Positions 6,297 to 10,466 of a stretch of DNA of 10,466 nt are shown here, one piece after another; within the stretch, counting starts at the first letter, position 1; each line of letters starts with the position of its first letter. Location: assembly GCA_965602045.1 (NCBI GenBank), contig CBFCXR010000075.1:1-10466 (forward strand), in the 5' to 3' direction. Source of the stretch: G020354785 sp965602045 (GTDB lineage: Bacteria; Bacteroidota; Bacteroidia; Bacteroidales; UBA10428). The notes under the pieces are model-generated. The model saw only the letters and a list, made by a program, of their open reading frames with translations, was not told the DNA's origin and ran no database searches. A program made the translations under genes and the position numbers.

Positions 6297-7217
6297 TTAC
6301 AGCTTATAGGATTCGGCAAAATCTTTTGATATATAATTATCATAATTCATACAAACATGAGAGGCAAATTCCGTAGCAGTAAGGATTATTTTTGCCCATA
6401 CAGATTCATCCAGGTTATTGAGTTCTTTAAATTTAATATCGTTTTTATATAAAGAATAGGCTATACCTGCATTAAAACTGTCTCCTGCCCCGATAGTACT
6501 CTTAGCTTCAATTTCCTGTGTTTCATACTTTTCTTTGATTTTCAAAGTTCTTAAATATACGCCTTTATGACTTGTGGTATAAAGTAAATTAGATACATTA
6601 TCTTTAATAATATTATAAGTTTCATTAGCATCCTTTACTCCAAAAACAAATGAAAAGTCCTCATGTGATCCCCGTAAAATATTTGCTAATGATATATTTT
6701 CAATAATCATAGGTTTGAGTCTTGGCAAATCATGTAAATGTTGTTTCCTGAAATTAGGATCATAAATTACTATAGCTTTTTTCTTATTAGCATGCTTAAT
6801 AAATTTAATTAAAGCATCCCTCACATCAGGTGTAATGGCATAAATTGATCCAAAAATGATAATATCATCCTGCTGAAGCTCAGGAAAATTTATATTTAAT
6901 CGTTTTTTGGGATATATCTTATAAAAATCATAACTAGCGTCGCAATTCTCATTCAGAAAAGCTAAAGCTAAGGTTGACTTTCCGTCATAATACCTGTAAA
7001 CATAATCAGTAGATACATTGTTTTCTCTTAGAAAATTGTCAATAAAATTACCAACCTCATCCAATCCATACTCACCAATAAAATAAATAGGTATATTTAA
7101 CCTTCCAAGCGTAACCGCACAATTCAGGCAAGCTCCTCCTGCTTTTGATGCAAATGGCTGATTTTTACTAAATAAAATATCCAATACAGTTTCGCCAATA
7201 GCATAAATCTTTCTCAT
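6297..7217 (-). CDS. PfkB family carbohydrate kinase
   Basis: This ribokinase-fold sugar kinase has 306 residues and transfers phosphate from ATP to a sugar or sugar phosphate. The N-terminal GGACLNCAVTLGRL (27-40) is the first PfkB signature and GAGDSFNAG (243-251) the second, with Asp246 as catalytic base and the glycines forming the anion hole. YDPNFR (152-157) matches the strand before the lid seen in fructokinases and ketohexokinases. Substrate-contact residues do not let me choose between fructose, 2-keto-3-deoxygluconate, tagatose-6-phosphate and others; the DPNFR pattern leans towards the fructokinase/KDG-kinase side. It is the last gene of the minus operon, starting 8 bp after the isochorismatase-like gene ends. 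In context it could phosphorylate the ketose that the opposite-strand aldolase cleaves; that link is inferred. Confidence 0.9.
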   Translation of the reverse strand: MRKIYAIGETVLDILFSKNQPFASKAGGACLNCAVTLGRLNIPIYFIGEYGLDEVGNFIDNFLRENNVSTDYVYRYYDGKSTLALAFLNENCDASYDFYKIYPKKRLNINFPELQQDDIIIFGSIYAITPDVRDALIKFIKHANKKKAIVIYDPNFRKQHLHDLPRLKPMIIENISLANILRGSHEDFSFVFGVKDANETYNIIKDNVSNLLYTTSHKGVYLRTLKIKEKYETQEIEAKSTIGAGDSFNAGIAYSLYKNDIKFKELNNLDESVWAKIILTATEFASHVCMNYDNYISKDFAESYKL

Positions 7218-7225
7218 AATGCAAA

Positions 7226-7768
7226 TTATTTTACTAAGTCTGAAATAGTTTTAAATTGTTTTGTGCCAGCTTTTCTGCAAAGCTCAAAAAGTATTGATTC
7301 ATATGTTGATATTAATGCTCCTTCACTTTTCATTCGTTCAATAGCTATAATCTTATCATTTATTTTTCTTGATGAGATACAATCCTCTATTATTACTGGT
7401 ATAAATCCATTTTCATTTAAATCAACAGCTGTTTGCATGACACAAACATGAGTTTCAATACCGGCAATAATGATATTCCTCTTTCCAATATTTTTAATAA
7501 CCTTTACAAACTCCGGTTCATCCCAACAACTAAATGTTATCTTTTCAATTGATGAAACCCGGCCTAAAATCCCTGCAATTTCCGGTATTGTTTTCCCCAG
7601 GCCTTTAGTATATTGTTGGGTTACTATTATTGGTATTTCGAGTGCCTTAAGGCCTTTTATAAGAATTTCAATATTAGAAAGCAGCAAATCATTGTCCTTA
7701 ATGTGAGGAAACAATTTTTCCTGCATATCTATAATTAAGGCCCCGGTATTTTCCCTTGTTAATCTCAT
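7226..7768 (-). CDS. Isochorismatase-fold cysteine hydrolase
   Basis: This 180-residue cysteine hydrolase belongs to the isochorismatase/nicotinamidase superfamily, of the short type related to eukaryotic ISOC1. Counting from the ATG, the triad is Asp14 in LIIDMQEKL, Lys76 in EKITFSC, and Cys109 in GIETHVCVMQTA, with the usual cis-peptide before ETHVC. VTQQYTKGLG (49-58) and the C-terminal LFELCRKAGT (160-169) are typical of this subgroup. Members hydrolyse amides such as nicotinamide, carbamoyl compounds or peroxyureidoacrylate; many have no known substrate. A TTG directly precedes the ATG (TTGATG); I took the ATG, where the conserved strand follows after about ten residues. It lies between the isomerase (89 bp upstream) and the kinase (8 bp downstream) and is probably cotranscribed with both. 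Its job in a sugar-phosphate operon is unclear. Confidence 0.87.
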   Translation of the reverse strand: MRLTRENTGALIIDMQEKLFPHIKDNDLLLSNIEILIKGLKALEIPIIVTQQYTKGLGKTIPEIAGILGRVSSIEKITFSCWDEPEFVKVIKNIGKRNIIIAGIETHVCVMQTAVDLNENGFIPVIIEDCISSRKINDKIIAIERMKSEGALISTYESILFELCRKAGTKQFKTISDLVK

Positions 7769-7857
7769 CAAATTTATATAGTAAAGTTAATCAAATGAAA
7801 CATAACTACTAACATTTAACTTTTTAAATATTCATCAAAACAGGAAAGCAAAACTCA

Positions 7858-8466
7858 TTAAATATTGTCAGCAGTATTTCTTGATTTTGTTCCTAAATAT
7901 CCACCATGATGCCGCTTGGCATAATCGACAGATGAAAAACCAATTTTCTTCATCATTAAAACAACAAGAATGTCTCCTATAACCGTCATTGTTGTAGTAG
8001 AGGTTGTAGGTGATAATCCAAGCGGGCAAACTTCTTTCGGATTACCGGTGAAAATTGTTATATCTGCAATACTTCCCAGTTGACTGTCCGGATTGCCTGT
8101 TAAAACAATTATAGGGATGTTGTCAACTAATTTTCTCGCTAAAGTAACGAGTTCAAGTATTTCTCTTGTCCGGCCGGAATTTGATATTAGTAAAAGGATA
8201 TCATTTTTTTGAATTACTCCGAGATCCCCATGCTGGGCATCACTTGGGTGCAAAAACAAGGAGGGTGTTCCGGTAGAACTAAAAGTTGTTGCGATATTTA
8301 TTGCTATCTGTCCAGCCTTGCCCATTCCACTTGATATTAGCTTGCCCCCTTTCTTATGAACCGACTGGTATATTAATTCCAAAGCGTTTATAAAATTTTC
8401 CGAGACAGGTATATTTAATATTGCGTCAGCCTCGGCTTTTAATAATTGCTGTATATATTCCTTCAT
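7858..8466 (-). CDS. SIS-domain sugar-phosphate isomerase (KpsF/GutQ/KdsD type, no CBS domains)
   Basis: This aldose-ketose isomerase has 202 residues and a single SIS domain. SGMGKAGQIA (46-55) with Lys50, HPSDAQHGDLG (73-83) with His79, SNSGRT (95-100), and EVCPLGLSPTTSTT (145-158) with Glu145 all match arabinose-5-phosphate isomerases. The C-terminal YAKRHHGGYLG (182-192) corresponds to the AxxHPGGxLG block; His186 is the likely catalytic residue, and the usual proline is replaced by His187. Full-length KdsD/GutQ proteins of about 320-330 residues carry two CBS domains after this point; here the protein stops, as in known single-domain versions. It may make D-arabinose 5-phosphate for Kdo in lipopolysaccharide, or serve a sugar-breakdown route; location with kinase and hydrolase rather than Kdo genes favours the second. 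It leads the minus operon and has a -7 promoter element just upstream. Confidence 0.88.
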   Translation of the reverse strand: MKEYIQQLLKAEADAILNIPVSENFINALELIYQSVHKKGGKLISSGMGKAGQIAINIATTFSSTGTPSLFLHPSDAQHGDLGVIQKNDILLLISNSGRTREILELVTLARKLVDNIPIIVLTGNPDSQLGSIADITIFTGNPKEVCPLGLSPTTSTTTMTVIGDILVVLMMKKIGFSSVDYAKRHHGGYLGTKSRNTADNI

Positions 8467-8498
8467 TAATTAACAATTATAATTTCAAAAAATTCAGA

Positions 8499-8506
8499 CA
8501 AAGATA
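8499..8506 (-). promoter_or_regulatory. Probable -7 element for the isomerase-hydrolase-kinase operon
   Basis: On the minus strand TATCTTTG matches TAnnTTTG exactly and would give a leader of about 25 nt before the ATG at 8466. No TTTG-like -33 box is found at the usual 19-21 bp spacing, so the promoter would be weak or need an activator. Confidence 0.4.
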
Positions 8507-8596
8507 TAAGAAAATAACAGTAGGTAGAGGTAGAAAGAGAATTTTTTTAAAATTGCAGATAATTAAGAGTTTCTGACAGTTTTTTATCCTTGCCCA

Positions 8597-10466
8597 CTAA
8601 AGTAAATTATTCATTTTTCTAAGCAGCTCATCTTTTTTCAATGGCTTTGCAATATAATCATCACAGCCGGCATTCAAACACTTTATTTTGTCTTCTGACA
8701 TTGCATAAGCTGTCTGGGCAATTATCGGAGTTTTTATTCCTGATTTACGCAGTTGTCGTGTAAATTCATAGCCATCCATCTCCGGGAGTCTGATATCCAG
8801 CAATATTATATCCGGAGTTTTACTTTTGCAAATATCTAATGCTTCATAACCGGTCTCTGCCCTTAATATGGTAGCATTAGTCTGCGAAATTAATGCCTTT
8901 AAAAATGCATAGTTCAGTTCATCATCTTCAACAGTAAGAACAACCTTATTATGCCAGTTATATATTACCGGTTCTTCTTTTATTTCCGTTATTATCTTTT
9001 TCTTTTTAACCGATTTATATGGGTGAGTAAAGTAAAATGTAGTTCCAATACCTTTATTTGACTCAACCGATATATCTCCTCCCAGTAATCTAACCAGTCC
9101 TTTTGCTATAGGAAGGCCTAGTCCGACTCCCCCGTATGTCCTGGTATTGCCTTCATCGGCTTGCCTGAAATATTCAAAAATAATTGAATAAAGTTCCTCA
9201 TCTATTCCTATTCCTGTATCTTCAACAAAAAATTGCAGAAAATTATCATTATTAAGTGAATAACCGAATTTTATTTCCCCGCATTTAGTGAATTTTAATG
9301 CATTATCTAACAGATTACTTAATATTTGTCTCAACCTGGCATGATCTGTATTAATATTACTTTCGCTATCACTCAAACCTTTATAAGATAACAAATGGAT
9401 ACCGGATTTTTTATTGTGTGTTAATTGACGCTCATAGAACATATTTAATTCGGAGATCAATTCATTTATGTTACATGCAGTGTTATTAAAAGTTAGCTGA
9501 TTAGCTTCTATTTTGGAAACATCAACAATATCATCAATTATATGCAGCAATTGCTGACTGCTTAAAGAGATTATATTCTCGTATTCTTTTCTTATATCAG
9601 GACTAAGACCTTCATGATTTATCATTTCAGCAAAACCAACTATACCATTCATTGGAGTTCGTATCTCATGCGATATATTGGCCAGGAATGAGGTTTTAAG
9701 TCTGTCACTTTCCTGTGCCTTCAATTTGGCAATTCTCAATTCCTGCTCAATATTCTTATGTTCAGTTACATCGCTTGCAATTCCTGCAACTCTATAAAAT
9801 TTCCCCTTTTTATCATAAACAGGAAAGTTCCTGGCCCAAATCCAACGAACCTCGCCATCAGGTCTAATTATTCTATATTGCTCTTCATAATGATTTTCTT
9901 TTAACGTTATATCGTTAGCAGGCCATATATGGAATTTAGTTTTATCTTCAGGATGGATCCATTTTTGAATAAGTTCAGGATTTTTAACTAATTCTTCTCT
10001 ATTTCTTCTCCATATTTTTTCAAATGCACAATTCATATAAAGAATCTCTTCTTTATTTCTTAACCAGAATACGGCATTTAAATTTTCAGCCAATTGCCTG
10101 AATTTTTCTTCACTGTCCAATAACTTTTCATAAATTGAACGTAATTCGCTATGTTTTAATTCAAGCTTTTTATTCAGATTTTTCAATTCCACATTAGTGG
10201 ATGTTAGTTTTCCTTCGGCAGTTTTAAGTGCTTCATATTGTTGTTGGTAAGAAAGCTCTGTAAGTTTACGGTCGGTGATATCAGTATGTGTACCAATAAC
10301 ACGTAAAATATTACCTTTTTCATCCCTTTCCACACTTTTCCCTCTTGATTGAATCCATCTCACCATTCCGTCTTTTGCATTCATCCTGAATTCTATGCTA
10401 AAATATGTCTCCTTCTTTTCTAAAAACGATGAGATTTCCTTTTTTACATATTTTCTGTCATTTTTA
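8597..10466 (-). CDS. PAS-domain hybrid sensor histidine kinase/response regulator, N-terminus beyond window
   Basis: The reading frame stays open to the window edge, so the gene is 5'-partial; the Met codon ending at 10384 lies inside a PAS domain and is not the start. Residues below are counted from that Met. The visible order is: end of a PAS/PAC domain (to about 40, ending GTHTDITDRK), a probable coiled coil (about 41-95), a second PAS/PAC (about 92-210, ending GIASDVTEHK), HisKA with SHEIRTP and phospho-acceptor His239, HATPase with N box Asn357/Asn361, G1 DTGIGI (389-394) and G2 GGVGLGL (418-424), then a receiver with Glu486-Asp488, phospho-acceptor Asp530, Thr558 and Lys580. No membrane segment is seen in this part. 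All phosphorelay residues are present. It has no DNA-binding output, so it presumably signals through a separate partner. It ends 130 bp upstream of the isomerase gene; a functional link is not shown. Confidence 0.93.
   Translation of the reverse strand, partial: KNDRKYVKKEISSFLEKKETYFSIEFRMNAKDGMVRWIQSRGKSVERDEKGNILRVIGTHTDITDRKLTELSYQQQYEALKTAEGKLTSTNVELKNLNKKLELKHSELRSIYEKLLDSEEKFRQLAENLNAVFWLRNKEEILYMNCAFEKIWRRNREELVKNPELIQKWIHPEDKTKFHIWPANDITLKENHYEEQYRIIRPDGEVRWIWARNFPVYDKKGKFYRVAGIASDVTEHKNIEQELRIAKLKAQESDRLKTSFLANISHEIRTPMNGIVGFAEMINHEGLSPDIRKEYENIISLSSQQLLHIIDDIVDVSKIEANQLTFNNTACNINELISELNMFYERQLTHNKKSGIHLLSYKGLSDSESNINTDHARLRQILSNLLDNALKFTKCGEIKFGYSLNNDNFLQFFVEDTGIGIDEELYSIIFEYFRQADEGNTRTYGGVGLGLPIAKGLVRLLGGDISVESNKGIGTTFYFTHPYKSVKKKKIITEIKEEPVIYNWHNKVVLTVEDDELNYAFLKALISQTNATILRAETGYEALDICKSKTPDIILLDIRLPEMDGYEFTRQLRKSGIKTPIIAQTAYAMSEDKIKCLNAGCDDYIAKPLKKDELLRKMNNLL

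Noticed and set aside
7769..7776. TAAATTTG on the minus strand, a perfect -7 match directly before the isochorismatase-like ATG
   Set aside because: It abuts the start codon, so transcription would begin inside the gene; the match is best explained by the AT-rich leader. The similar AATTTG before the aldolase ATG is rejected for the same reason.
10382..10384. ATG as the start of the histidine kinase
   Set aside because: The frame remains open upstream to the edge, and the residues before it (for example YFSIEFR) are typical of the PAS/PAC strand, so the real start is outside the window.
8597..10466. Histidine kinase as dedicated regulator of the sugar cassette
   Set aside because: It lacks a DNA-binding output, is separated by 130 bp and a promoter element, and PAS hybrid kinases are abundant in Bacteroidota; adjacency alone does not support a link.

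Overview
The window is AT-rich DNA (roughly one third G+C by eye) that reads as a Bacteroidota chromosome, probably of the Bacteroidales/Marinilabiliales type. Two things point there. Several genes are preceded by the Bacteroidota sigma factor -7 element TAnnTTTG, once with a TTTG -33 box at 20 bp, while Shine-Dalgarno sequences are weak or absent. The gene families (a SiaC/DUF1987 protein, a stand-alone SIS-domain sugar-phosphate isomerase, a hybrid PAS histidine kinase) are also common in that phylum. No rRNA, tRNA, CRISPR array or intact mobile element was seen.

Layout. Positions 1-120 are a more G+C-rich non-coding edge with short inverted repeats. A class I/II PLP aminotransferase (121-1179, minus) follows, with a well-formed promoter at 1247-1278. 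Behind it are a rho-independent terminator (1339-1366) and a small, very basic ORF of unknown function (1424-1624, minus). A 311-bp gene-free stretch precedes a SiaC-family phosphoprotein (1936-2310, minus). Next comes AmrS, the radical SAM enzyme of the AmmeMemoRadiSam set (2559-3566, minus).

The centre is a sugar-phosphate block made of two convergent operons. The plus operon (3752-6204) is tightly packed: HAD-IIA phosphatase, class II aldolase, aldo/keto reductase. The minus operon (8466 to 6297) is SIS-domain sugar-phosphate isomerase, isochorismatase-fold hydrolase, PfkB carbohydrate kinase. They meet at a near-perfect hairpin (6213-6257) that should stop transcription from both sides. 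Isomerase, kinase, aldolase and oxidoreductase is the set of steps found in fucose/arabinose-type catabolism, but here each step comes from a different protein family than in the classical fucose genes. No transporter or glycoside hydrolase is present, so the substrate cannot be named; salvage or disposal of an internal sugar phosphate is as plausible as uptake of an external sugar.

The right edge (8597-10466, minus) holds most of a soluble-looking hybrid histidine kinase (PAS, coiled coil, PAS, HisKA, HATPase, receiver) whose N-terminus lies outside the window. The most interesting point is the convergent, substrate-unknown sugar-phosphate cassette with a radical SAM gene divergent from one arm. 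The rest looks like ordinary chromosomal housekeeping and signalling genes.
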